DNA from: Candidatus Latescibacterota bacterium
GTDB taxonomy: Bacteria > Krumholzibacteriota > Krumholzibacteriia > LZORAL124-64-63
Direction: 5' to 3'
NCBI GenBank assembly: GCA_030658975.1
Contig: JAUSBL010000002.1
Coordinates: 1-64,000 of the forward strand
DNA: 64,000 nt
The notes beneath the pieces are model-generated. The model saw only the letters and a program-made list of their open reading frames with translations. It was not told the origin of the DNA and ran no database searches. Every line of letters begins with the position of its first letter. Position 1 is the stretch's first letter. Both the position numbers and the translations under genes were made by a program. This document shows, piece by piece, positions 36,119 through 45,450 of this stretch.

Positions 36119-39100
36119 CTATTTGACGAGGGTCAGTTTGAGCAGATCCTCCCCTCCCCCCGCCGATCGCAGGCGCACCATGTAGATGCCGCTGGGGACG
36201 CGTTTCCCCGCGTCGTCCAGGCCGTTCCAATCCGCGACGTGGCGGCCCGCCGCCGCCTCGCCGTCGAAGAGCGTCCGGATCTGCCGCCCGCGCACGTCGT
36301 GCACGGTCAGCTCGCAACGCCCGGCCCGGGCCACCTCGTACGCGACCTCGGTCGACGGGTTGAACGGGTTCGGGGTCGCGGCCACCAGACGCGAGGCGAC
36401 CACGGCGCCCGGTACGGGCTCGCCGTCTTCGATTCCGGTGACGTCCTGCCCGACCGTCACCTGCCAATCGCCGTCCAAGGCTGCGGAAGTCCCGTCGGTG
36501 CGCCAAACCACGAGCGCGAATTCGCTCGGCGCCCCGGTGGCGGGGACCGTCACCGCGAAGGTCGCTTCTTGGGTGCCTGTCTCGGGCGTCTGCCAGGCGA
36601 TGCCGTCCAGCCAGGGCTCCGTCTTGCCCGTGGCGCCGAAGCTGAAATCGTGCAGGGAGAAGCCCAGTTCGACGTCGGTGCTCCGGAGCGAGAAGACGTA
36701 GGTCCCCTCCGGCAGGTCCAGCCGGATGGCGTCGAGGTAGCTGCCGGCTTCCACGGTGCCCGAAAGCCGCCGGCCGACCGGGCTCGCCCAGGAGTCGGTG
36801 GTCGTCTTGGTGGCCAGGGTGTAGGTCCCGGTCGACGAGTTGCCGGCGCGGACGACGCCGAGGTTGAAGGTGGCCGTCCCGTGCGGCAAGACGCCGCGCA
36901 GCACGAAATCGCAGCCCGGTCCGCTCCACTGCGACAGGGCGTAATCCGACGTGTACCCGTCCTGCACGTTGGCGTTCGCGTAGATCCCCAGATCCACGTC
37001 GAGCACGTCGTCCCACGCGTAGGCGGCGACGATCGTGGACACGGTCGGCATCACCGGCGTGCTCGGCCGGTAGCCGTCGCAGTTCAGGGCCACGGTGCCC
37101 GCGGTCACCAGGGCGAGGCCGCCGAACGGGTTCGCGGGCGCAGGCAGCTGGTAGGTCGTGTTCGCCGTCAGGGTCTGGGCGGACCAGACCCACTGCCGGC
37201 CGTGCCGGTTGTTGGTCCAGTCGTCCTCGTCGATGCGACCGTTGCCGTTGACGCTGTGGGTGAGCGCGTGGCGGCCGCCCCGGACGTTCAGCAGGGTGCT
37301 GCGCACGGCCTTGACGACGTGGGACGGCGAGATCTCCTCGATGAAGGTCCCGTTCAGGAAGTTCGTGCCGTCCAGGTAGAGGACGTGGTTCAGCCCCATC
37401 GGGATCGGAGCCTCGGCGCTCTCGTTGCTCAGCGACCAGTAGATGCCGGTCGCCGCGCTGTTGCCGGTGAGCGACGTCGGGGCCGGGATGTCATCCACGT
37501 CGGCGTCGTACGGCGTGCCGATCTGGGGCACGACGTTGGCGAACCAGCCCTCGGGCACGATGGTCGCCGGGTCGGACTTCGCGCGGTAGGCGAAGACCGT
37601 GTACGGCGACGAGCCGGCGGGACGGGGATCGCGGGTGACCACCGTCAGCGCCATCTCGCCCGGCGGCAGCAGCACGCTGTGGTGCACCGTGTCGCCGGCC
37701 GCGGCCGTGACGAGGGCGTCGGCGTTCGCCAGGGACCCCACGCCGAACCCCGGCTCGAAGAAGCGCAGCTGCAGGTCGCGCGTGCTCCCGTTGGCCAGCT
37801 TGATCGTGAACCACGCCTCCTCGTCGAGCTCGTTATAAGTCAGGTAGAAGTCCAGGCAGTCGGCGGCCGACAGCGACCCGGACAAGGTGTCCGGCATGGC
37901 GAAGAACTCCCCGATCTCGCGGTGGATGCGGTAATCGGCGCCGCTGCCCTCGTCGTCCAGGACGCCGACGCAGTAGTTGGTCATGATCGTCTCGGAGGGG
38001 TTCTGGATGACGACCGCCGGCAGGTCGGCGCGGCTGGTCGACGTCGCCAGCGGCGTGGTGAACCCGGTCTGGTTGAAGTCGTGCGGGTGCAGGCGCAGCA
38101 CGATCCGGTTGCTCGCGTCGTCGGGCACGGCCCAGACCAGTTCGGGAAAGAGACAGAGTTCGATCTCGAAACCGTCGCCGTTGGGATAGAACGTGGTGCC
38201 GGCGGGCAGCATCCCGTGGCCGGCGGTCGCGTCGGGCAGGCCGCCCGCGCGCGCGATCGTCTCGCCCAGATCCAGGTCCTGCGGCGCGAAGACGAACTGC
38301 TTGGCGTAGATGTTGTTGTCCTCGTTGGACTCGGCCGCGTTGTCGAGGCCGTCCTCGCGCACCCACACGGTGTGGCGGCCGATCGCGCCCAGGTTCACGG
38401 GCCCGTTGTTGCGCGGGGCGTTCGTGACGCCGGCGTTGAGCAGGCGGATGGTCGAGGTGTAGACCGGGTTGCCGTCGAGGTACATCACGTCCACGAAGTT
38501 CCCCGAGGTGCCGGTGCCGACGTTGCGCTCGCCCCAGTTGAAGTAGACGCTGCTGCCGTTGACCAGGCTGGTCTGCAGCACCGGGTTCGGAGCCGCCACC
38601 GTGACGTTGCGCAGCACCAGCGGCGCCGTCCAGCCGGTCGGGGTCATGGGCTCGAGATCGGAGGGGCCCGGCGCGATGATCACGATCGGCCCGTAGTAGC
38701 TGGCGATGTTGCTCCAGCGCCCGGCGCGGTCCACGGCGAGGACCGAGAAGTAATAGGTGCCGGGCGCGAGCTGCTCTTCGGGCTCCCACCACAGGTTGGT
38801 CGTGTCGATCACGCGGTCGGGCGTCAGCGTGTGCCCCTCGGTCAGCTGGACGCTGTAGGCGCAGACGCCCGACATGTCGTCCCAGGGCCGCTGCCAGTGG
38901 AAGGCGCCGTTGGCGATCTGCGTGGGCGTGCTGATGGGGAACGACGCGGTCAGGCCCGGCACCGGCCCGGGCGACTGTTCGTCGATCTGCAGGTCGAAGT
39001 TCCAGGCCGTCTCCCAGAGCATGGCGCGCGTGGCCTGCGGCGAGCCGAGCCCGTCGAGGTACTCGGCCGCGCAGCGGAAGAAGCCGGGGGCGCGGTAGGG

Positions 39101-40588
39101 CTCGTGGCCCTCGATGTCGCAGTTCTGGGCCATGATGTTCAGGATGTCGACGGTCTCGAGATCGAGTTGGTCGTAGACGTCGGCGCCCAGGGCGTCGGTG
39201 CGGAAGTGATCCGTCTCGGTGCCGTAGTCGTCGTCGGCCATGTCCCAGGCGGCGCCGGCGAACGCGTTCTCGATGCTCCAGGCATCCCAGGCGCAGCCGG
39301 GGCTGTCGTTGACCGAACCGACGTCGTTGTGCACCACGGCGAAGTCGACCAGTCCGGCGAGGTGGTCGGTGCAGAGCCGGCTGATGATCTGCGCGCAGCC
39401 CTCGATCCAGGCCACGGCGAGATCCTCGGGGCACCACGCGCAGTGGCCGCAGTCGTCGCCGTCGTCGCAGATGCCGTTGCAGTAGTCGATGCTGACGGTG
39501 TGGGCGTGCGCGGCGTGCCAGTAGTGGCCCCATTCATGGCAGATCGTTGCGTCGGACCAGGCATCTGCGCGCTCGAGGTGCAGTTCGTCGTAGTAAGGGG
39601 TGTAGAAGCTGCCGTCGTCGTCCGGCCACTGCACGTCGACGCGGTTCACGTCCCAGCCCAGGTCCCGGAAATAATTGTGGGCGTAGGTGATGTCCGTGCA
39701 GATGTGCAGGGCGCCGTGGTGCGAGGTGGGGAAGACGATGGCGGCGTTGTAGCTGGTGAAGTTCGCGGGCAGCGTGTAATTCGTCGTCGTCCAGGTGTAG
39801 TTGTCCTCCCAGATGCCGTCCTCCTGCACCACCACGGCGTTGCTGGTGGCCGCCATGCAGATGCGGAAGGTGCACCCGGCGGGGACGTCGATCTCGAAGC
39901 GGCCGAACTCGTTCACGCGCTGCGACCCGACCGAGTAGGGCCAGCCGGACTCGGGAAGCACCTGGATCCAGACGGTGGCGCCGAAGGCCGGCAAAAGCCT
40001 GCTCTGGGTATCGTGCAGGTACCAGAGGTTGCCGTAGACGTTGCAGGTCGTGCGATCCTTGTCGACAGGCGCGGCAGGCGGCGGCTCGTCGGCGGCCAAG
40101 GCCGTCAGCTCGGCCATCGTCAGCTGCGGCGTCCCCTTGAACTGATCGCCCCCGGCCGCCCGGATGCGGCGCGGCGGCACCAGGTCGCTGTCGGTGGGCA
40201 ACAGGCCGTCGTAGGCCTCGCGCGAGGGATCGAAGCTCCTGCGCCACGGCTTGCCGTTCACCAGGGCCGACAGCACGAGCGGCCCGAAACCGGCGTCCGG
40301 CGTGGCCGTCAGCGCCCAGCGCACCGAGCCGCCGGCGGCGAGCGTCAGGTCGCGCGAACCCTCCCAGCGGGAGACCGTCCAGCCCTCGCCTTTGATCTCG
40401 ACCTCGCTCAGGGTCGCGTCGGCCGCGGCTTCGATCGTCACGGCAGTGGCGAACTCCCGGCCCGCTTCGGCGAAGCGCTGCGGGCGTTCGCAGTGGGCCT
40501 TGATCGGAATCTGGACGATGTCCGCCAGGGACGGCCCCGCGATCGTCAGCAGGACCGCACAGATCGGCAGCAGTTTCACTCTGCGCAC
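36119..40588 (-). CDS. Large secreted putative zinc metalloprotease with FlgD-like C-terminal domain
   Basis: Signal peptide MRRVKLLPICAVLLTIAGPSLA; ATICHEWGHYWHAAHAH (HExxH); multiple Ig/CARDB-like segments; C-terminus VAATPNPFNPSTEVAYEVARAGRCELTVHDVRGRQIRTLFDG...WNGLDDAGKRVPSGIYMVRL. Confidence 0.88.
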   Translation of the reverse strand: MRRVKLLPICAVLLTIAGPSLADIVQIPIKAHCERPQRFAEAGREFATAVTIEAAADATLSEVEIKGEGWTVSRWEGSRDLTLAAGGSVRWALTATPDAGFGPLVLSALVNGKPWRRSFDPSREAYDGLLPTDSDLVPPRRIRAAGGDQFKGTPQLTMAELTALAADEPPPAAPVDKDRTTCNVYGNLWYLHDTQSRLLPAFGATVWIQVLPESGWPYSVGSQRVNEFGRFEIDVPAGCTFRICMAATSNAVVVQEDGIWEDNYTWTTTNYTLPANFTSYNAAIVFPTSHHGALHICTDITYAHNYFRDLGWDVNRVDVQWPDDDGSFYTPYYDELHLERADAWSDATICHEWGHYWHAAHAHTVSIDYCNGICDDGDDCGHCAWCPEDLAVAWIEGCAQIISRLCTDHLAGLVDFAVVHNDVGSVNDSPGCAWDAWSIENAFAGAAWDMADDDYGTETDHFRTDALGADVYDQLDLETVDILNIMAQNCDIEGHEPYRAPGFFRCAAEYLDGLGSPQATRAMLWETAWNFDLQIDEQSPGPVPGLTASFPISTPTQIANGAFHWQRPWDDMSGVCAYSVQLTEGHTLTPDRVIDTTNLWWEPEEQLAPGTYYFSVLAVDRAGRWSNIASYYGPIVIIAPGPSDLEPMTPTGWTAPLVLRNVTVAAPNPVLQTSLVNGSSVYFNWGERNVGTGTSGNFVDVMYLDGNPVYTSTIRLLNAGVTNAPRNNGPVNLGAIGRHTVWVREDGLDNAAESNEDNNIYAKQFVFAPQDLDLGETIARAGGLPDATAGHGMLPAGTTFYPNGDGFEIELCLFPELVWAVPDDASNRIVLRLHPHDFNQTGFTTPLATSTSRADLPAVVIQNPSETIMTNYCVGVLDDEGSGADYRIHREIGEFFAMPDTLSGSLSAADCLDFYLTYNELDEEAWFTIKLANGSTRDLQLRFFEPGFGVGSLANADALVTAAAGDTVHHSVLLPPGEMALTVVTRDPRPAGSSPYTVFAYRAKSDPATIVPEGWFANVVPQIGTPYDADVDDIPAPTSLTGNSAATGIYWSLSNESAEAPIPMGLNHVLYLDGTNFLNGTFIEEISPSHVVKAVRSTLLNVRGGRHALTHSVNGNGRIDEDDWTNNRHGRQWVWSAQTLTANTTYQLPAPANPFGGLALVTAGTVALNCDGYRPSTPVMPTVSTIVAAYAWDDVLDVDLGIYANANVQDGYTSDYALSQWSGPGCDFVLRGVLPHGTATFNLGVVRAGNSSTGTYTLATKTTTDSWASPVGRRLSGTVEAGSYLDAIRLDLPEGTYVFSLRSTDVELGFSLHDFSFGATGKTEPWLDGIAWQTPETGTQEATFAVTVPATGAPSEFALVVWRTDGTSAALDGDWQVTVGQDVTGIEDGEPVPGAVVASRLVAATPNPFNPSTEVAYEVARAGRCELTVHDVRGRQIRTLFDGEAAAGRHVADWNGLDDAGKRVPSGIYMVRLRSAGGGEDLLKLTLVK

Positions 40589-40983
40589 GGCGGCACCTCC
40601 CGGACGGCGGTCGCCAGAGGCGCGAAGACGTAGTCGGCCGGCAGCCGCGTCTTCTGGACCTCGAGCCGGGCGCGCAGATCCCCGACCAGGACGGCGAGGT
40701 CCGCGCGCGTCGAGTCGTCGACCGCGCTTTCCAGCCGCGCCTGATGCAGCGCGAGGCGGCTGGCCGCCTTCACGTACACCGCGCAGCGCTGCAGCGCGAG
40801 CACCTCGACGGGGTCGGCGGCGGCGGCGATCGCCTCGCCCAGCCGGGCGAGTTCGGCGGCCTGGGCCGACTCGATGCCGGCGACCTTGGTTGCGAAGGCC
40901 GGCGCCGCAGCGCGGGCCGGCGCGACGAGCACGCAGGCGCCGGCCAGCAGCGCCGCGCAGAGGAACTTTTTGCAGAGGTTCAT
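40576..40983 (-). CDS. Small secreted protein of unknown function
   Basis: MNLCKKFLCAALLAGACVLVAPARAAAPA signal peptide; Ala-rich helical body; overlaps the start of 36119..40588. Confidence 0.65.
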   Translation of the reverse strand: MNLCKKFLCAALLAGACVLVAPARAAAPAFATKVAGIESAQAAELARLGEAIAAAADPVEVLALQRCAVYVKAASRLALHQARLESAVDDSTRADLAVLVGDLRARLEVQKTRLPADYVFAPLATAVREVPPCAE

Positions 40984-41127
40984 GGCGTCACTCCGGGATG
41001 CGGGTGGGTGCATACCCCTGGAAAACGAGACGGCAGAATCGTTTAGTTTCATGGAATTGATCGATGGGAAGGATCGGCGAGGCTCCCGGGGGGCGCCTGA
41101 TCCTATAGGTATAATATTATCAAAAGA

Positions 41128-43836
41128 TTACGATGATCTTCGGCGTCGCAGAACCGGCGCCGCGACCACACCCGCAACGGTGATGACCGCGATCCCGGCA
41201 ACGAGGCTCCGCGGAACGCGGCGCGGCTGCAGTCGGACCGGCGTGTCCCCTTCCCCGAGCAGGACGAAGCCCGCCCAGTAGAACGGGTGCGACGTCGCGG
41301 GATCGTCGCGCAGCGCGGTGCGGGCCGCGCCGAGCGCCGCCGCCGGGGGCCGGCCGGCGGCCAGCTCGTCGTAGAAGACGCCGATCAACCGGGAGGTCGC
41401 CGCGTCGTCGACCGGCCAGAGCGTGGCGACCACCGCCGGCACGCCCGCGCTCAGGAATCCGGAGGCCAAACCGGGCACGCCCTCGCCGGCCACCAACTGG
41501 CCGTCCGCGCTGCCGCAGCTGGAGAGCACCGCCAGCTGCGCCTTCAGGTCGAGGCGCGCGATGTCGCCGGCGCGCACGCGCAGGGGACGCTCCGCGTCGC
41601 CGAAGACGAGGGCCGAATTCCAGGGCCGTTGCGCGTCGACTTCACCGTGGCTCGCGAAGTGCAGGACGTCGAAGCTCTCCACCACGGCGCCGCCGAACGC
41701 GGCGGTGTCGGTGCGGGCCGCCGACGGCACGGTCACGCGCCGGAACCGCCGCCGCAGGCGCGCGACCTCGGCCTCGGCGCCGGACAGCCGTCCACGGGCG
41801 GAATTCTCATGACCCGCGACCGCCAGCACGCACGCCGCCGGCGGCGGCGGCGCGGCGCGCGCGCGCAGGTGCGCGAGCACGGTCGCCGAGGGCAGCCGGC
41901 GCGGTTCGGCCGGCGCCAGCAGCAGGGCGAAGGGGGCGCGGTGCAGCACGCCGTCCGGACAGACGAAGACCGTCGCGGCGCCGGCGACCGTCGCCGCCGC
42001 CGGCGAGCCCGGCGCGCCCAGCAGCGTGTCGCGCGCGGCCGCCGCGCCGCGCGCGTCGAAATCGTCGAAGGGGTGGGCGAGCTGCGCGAACAGCGGCGCG
42101 AGGACGGCCTCCCAGCCGTCCCCGCCGGGCAGCGGCCGCGCGAGGAGGTCGTCACGCGTGACGACGAACAGCCAGCCGCGGTCCCGGCCCGCGAACACGT
42201 CCAGCAGGACCTCGCCCGGCTTCAGGACCGCGGCCTGCAGGTCGTGCAGCGTGATGGGCGGCGCCTCTCCCGCGACCGGCAGTTCCTCGCCGGGGCCCAG
42301 GATGCGCTCGAGCATCGTGCGCGCCTTGTAACGCTGGGCGGCGTCGAAGGCCGCCACCGGGTCGGGCCGCTCCATCGCCAGACCGAGCCGCAGCTCGAAA
42401 AGACGCTGGGCCTCGGCGCCGCGCCGTTCCCGCCACTGGGGATCCGCCGGCAGGGCGCGTTCCCGCTCCCAGAGCCGCTGCGCCGCGTCGAGCCAGACGC
42501 CGGCCGAGTCGGCAGCGGCCAACGCCCGCCAGGATTCGGCGCCCGCGACCAGCAGGGGCAGCCGGTGACGCGCGACGTCGGCGGCCGTCGCGGCCGCCAG
42601 CGCGGGCGCCACGACGGCCAGCGCTTCGGCATGGCGGCCGAGCGCGCGCAGCACGCGGCTGCGGCCGGCGGCCAACTGCATCTCCAGGATGAAATCGTCG
42701 CGACCTTCGAGCGAGGCCGCGGCGGCCGCGCACTCCGCCAAGGCCTCGTCGCCGCGGTCCAGGCCGAGCAGCGCATCGGCGGCGGCCAGGCGCGCGTTGC
42801 TGAGCACATCCGGCGCGAGTTCCGCGTCCGAAGCCAGCGCCTCCCGGCAGCGGGCGTACGCCGCGGCGTACCGGCCGGCGGCCAGGTCGACCTCGGCGAG
42901 GCGGACGAGCGTGAGGGCCTCCTCGTCGCGGAAGCCGCGTTCGCGGCAGAAGACCAGCGCGGCCTCCAGCTCGGCGCCGGCCTCGTCCGGCGATCCCAGC
43001 TCCAGCAACGCAGACGCCAGATTGCGCCAGGGCGCGCCGGCCTGCTGCCAGAGTTCGAGCTCGCGCTGGATGTCGCGGGCGCGGCGGTAACCGGCGACCG
43101 CCGCCCCCGGATCGCCGAGGATCATCTCGATGCCGGCGAGGTTGTTCGCGGCCATGGCCTCCAGCGAGCGCGAACCGCCGCCCCGCGCCATGACCGCCGC
43201 GCGCGCGTAGTGCGCAGCGGCGTCGCGGTAGGCTCCGCGGCCGGCGCGGCAGTTGCCCAGCCCGTTGAAGAGGGCGGCGAGATCGGCCGAATCGGCGGCG
43301 GCCTCCAGGAAGGGGCGGGCGGCCGAGTAGAGGGAGTCGGCGCCGGCGAGGTCGCGCGCCCGGTAGAGCAGGCGCCCACGGCCGTACAGGGCCTTGCCGG
43401 TGTGGAAACCGTCGCCCGCCGCGCGAGCCCTGCTCTCCAGCTCGGCGAACGTCGCCGCCGATTCGTCGCGCCGCCCGAGGTGCTGGCAGGCTTCCGCCAG
43501 GTAGCGCAGCGCCTTCAGGGCTGCCGGAGTGTCGCCGCTGGCTTCGGCCAGCGCGAGGGCCTCGCGCAGGTCGGCCTCGCCGTCGGCCGCGCGGCCGTAG
43601 GCGACGCGGGTCATGCCGCGCTCGAGGGCCAGCATCGCGACCAGCATCCGGTCGCCGGCCTCGCGGGCCGGCGGCAGCATCGAAGCGACGAGCGTTTCCA
43701 CGGAATCCGGCAGGGAGCGCGCGCGCCAGTCGGCCAGCCGGGCGGCGAGGTCGGCGGGAGCGGTCGCCGCGAAGGCCGCGGCCGGCATGAAAGGCACGAC
43801 GAGGACGAACAGCAGCAGCGTGAGGACGTGGCGCAT
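41128..43836 (-). CDS. Exported TPR-CHAT protein with C-terminal TM anchor
   Basis: Signal peptide MRHVLTLLLFVLVVPFMPAAAFA; TPR repeats; CHAT domain FDVLHFASHGEVDAQRPWNSALVFGD...LAVLSSCGSADGQLVAGEGVPGLASGFLSAGVPAVVATLWPVDDAATSRLIGVFYDELAAG; C-terminus LVAGIAVITVAGVVAAPVLRRRRSS. Confidence 0.92.
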   Translation of the reverse strand: MRHVLTLLLFVLVVPFMPAAAFAATAPADLAARLADWRARSLPDSVETLVASMLPPAREAGDRMLVAMLALERGMTRVAYGRAADGEADLREALALAEASGDTPAALKALRYLAEACQHLGRRDESAATFAELESRARAAGDGFHTGKALYGRGRLLYRARDLAGADSLYSAARPFLEAAADSADLAALFNGLGNCRAGRGAYRDAAAHYARAAVMARGGGSRSLEAMAANNLAGIEMILGDPGAAVAGYRRARDIQRELELWQQAGAPWRNLASALLELGSPDEAGAELEAALVFCRERGFRDEEALTLVRLAEVDLAAGRYAAAYARCREALASDAELAPDVLSNARLAAADALLGLDRGDEALAECAAAAASLEGRDDFILEMQLAAGRSRVLRALGRHAEALAVVAPALAAATAADVARHRLPLLVAGAESWRALAAADSAGVWLDAAQRLWERERALPADPQWRERRGAEAQRLFELRLGLAMERPDPVAAFDAAQRYKARTMLERILGPGEELPVAGEAPPITLHDLQAAVLKPGEVLLDVFAGRDRGWLFVVTRDDLLARPLPGGDGWEAVLAPLFAQLAHPFDDFDARGAAAARDTLLGAPGSPAAATVAGAATVFVCPDGVLHRAPFALLLAPAEPRRLPSATVLAHLRARAAPPPPAACVLAVAGHENSARGRLSGAEAEVARLRRRFRRVTVPSAARTDTAAFGGAVVESFDVLHFASHGEVDAQRPWNSALVFGDAERPLRVRAGDIARLDLKAQLAVLSSCGSADGQLVAGEGVPGLASGFLSAGVPAVVATLWPVDDAATSRLIGVFYDELAAGRPPAAALGAARTALRDDPATSHPFYWAGFVLLGEGDTPVRLQPRRVPRSLVAGIAVITVAGVVAAPVLRRRRSS

Positions 43837-43962
43837 TTCTGGTGGCTCCCGGCGGGGATGGTCGGCTCCTCGACGCGGATCGAGGCTACCATGCCCGAAC
43901 GGGCTTGCCCACGCACCGGTGCGCTGCGGCGGAGAAAATCTCGCGGTGAAGAGGCGAGCGGA

Positions 43963-44745
43963 TCAGTCCACGCTCGGGTCGTCGCAACGGGACACCTTGC
44001 CGACCGCCTCGGAGAGGTGCGCAGTGACCGCGCGGATCGCTTCCTGGCGCGTGCCGGCGGCGACCGGCAGCAGCGCCTGCAGGCGTTCGGGATCGGGAGG
44101 TCCGCGCGTGGCGACGGCCAGCAGGTAGGTCTCGGGACCGGCCGCCAGATCCGCGCGCCACGCGGAGGCCTCGCCCGGCGGCAGCAGGACGAGCCGGTCC
44201 TTCGCCAGCAGCGCCGGCGGCGTACCGGCGGCCGGGTGGATCAGGCGCGCCGCGCCGTCGCCGTCGATGTGGACCAGGACCGGGTAGCCGGGTTTTTTCA
44301 GACGGAAGCTCACGCCGTGCGTCCCGCCGGCCGGCGCCTCCGCGTCCCCGCGCAGGACCAGGGGCGACCCGACGCGCAGGTCGCGCACCGGTGATCCCCG
44401 CTGCAGGACGGGCAGGATGAGAGCGAAGGCCACGATCGCGGCCAGCGCCAGCGGCGGGGTCCGCCGCCAACGCCGGGGCGGGCGCTTCTCCAGCGTGGCC
44501 AGCAGCGCCGCGAGACTGTCGCGCGCCTGGACCCGCTCGACCTCGCTCGACGCCGCCAGGGGGTCCGGCGTCTCGGGCAGGGCGGCGACCGACCGCACCG
44601 CGTCCTCGACGGCGAGCACACGTTCGCGCAGCGCGCGGCAGGCGGGGCACGCCTGCAGATGCCGCCGCGCCTCGGCCAACTCCTGCGCCCCGAGCTCCTC
44701 CTCGATGAGGACCAACCGCCGCAGCCGTGTGCATTCGGATGTCAC
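43963..44745 (-). CDS. Zinc-finger anti-sigma factor with C-terminal DUF4384-like domain
   Basis: GTG start; EEELGAQELAEARRHLQACPACRALRERV; TM PPLALAAIVAFALILPVL; VSFRLKKPGYPVLVHIDGDGAARLIHP. Confidence 0.82.
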   Translation of the reverse strand: MTSECTRLRRLVLIEEELGAQELAEARRHLQACPACRALRERVLAVEDAVRSVAALPETPDPLAASSEVERVQARDSLAALLATLEKRPPRRWRRTPPLALAAIVAFALILPVLQRGSPVRDLRVGSPLVLRGDAEAPAGGTHGVSFRLKKPGYPVLVHIDGDGAARLIHPAAGTPPALLAKDRLVLLPPGEASAWRADLAAGPETYLLAVATRGPPDPERLQALLPVAAGTRQEAIRAVTAHLSEAVGKVSRCDDPSVD

Positions 44746-44803
44746 GATGCCACCTCCGCCGGGAACACGGCGCCGGGCCGTCCGAAAGTTGCACCGCGGC
44801 CGC

Positions 44804-45403
44804 TCATCGCTCCAGCTCCAGCCGACGCGCCAGGCAGCTGCGCAGGGCCAGCCGGCCGCGCCGGATGTCCGTGCGGACGGTGTTGAGGGGACGGCCGACC
44901 GACGCGGCGATCTCCTCGTACGGCATCTCCTCGAACAGCAGCATGGCCAGGATCCGGCGTTGATCGGGGTTCGTCAGACCCTCCAGGCAGGCGTTCACGG
45001 CGTGCAGGATTTCCAGGCGTTCGAAGTCGAGCCGGGGATCGTCGCCCGACGGCGGGTCCGAGGCGTCGTCGGCGTCCGTCTGCGCCATGATCTCGCGGGA
45101 TTCCAGCCGCCGGCGCGCGCGCAGGCTGTCGAGCACCAGGAAGGGGGCGCGGGTGCGGAACCAGGCCCAGAACGAGCCCGGCCGCCGGTAGACGAAACGC
45201 CCTTCGGCGACCTCCGCCGCCAGGCGCAGCAGGCAGTCGTGCGTCCAGTCGCGGCGCAGGTCGGCGTCGCGGGTCAGGCGGCAGGCGTAGACGTAGACCG
45301 CGTCGTGGGCGGCGACGAAGAACTCGCGCCGCGCCCAGGGGGCCGCGGACCGCAGTCCGGCCGCCAGGGCCTGCTCGTCGTGTCTCTCGCCTTCACCGGT
45401 CAC
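44804..45403 (-). CDS. ECF-family RNA polymerase sigma factor
   Basis: GTG start after GGAGG; RDWTHDCLLRLAAEVAEG; LTNPDQRRILAMLLFEEMPYEEIAASVGRPLNTVRTDIRRGRLALRS. Confidence 0.9.
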   Translation of the reverse strand: MTGEGERHDEQALAAGLRSAAPWARREFFVAAHDAVYVYACRLTRDADLRRDWTHDCLLRLAAEVAEGRFVYRRPGSFWAWFRTRAPFLVLDSLRARRRLESREIMAQTDADDASDPPSGDDPRLDFERLEILHAVNACLEGLTNPDQRRILAMLLFEEMPYEEIAASVGRPLNTVRTDIRRGRLALRSCLARRLELER

Positions 45404-45450
45404 ATCCGCCTCCTGGCACCTCCACCTTCCGGGCACCGTGGAGGATACCT

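Noticed and set aside
41128-43836. TPR-CHAT as part of a type III-E CRISPR (Craspase) or other defence island
   Set aside because: No Cas effector or CRISPR array nearby, and the protein has a signal peptide and TM tail; ECF linkage is a better context.
41128-43836. The TM-RRRR tail of the CHAT protein as a member of the new WG-K-Y tail class or of GlyGly/MYXO-CTERM
   Set aside because: No WG-K-Y motif and no recognisable recognition tripeptide; read as a simple C-terminal membrane anchor.
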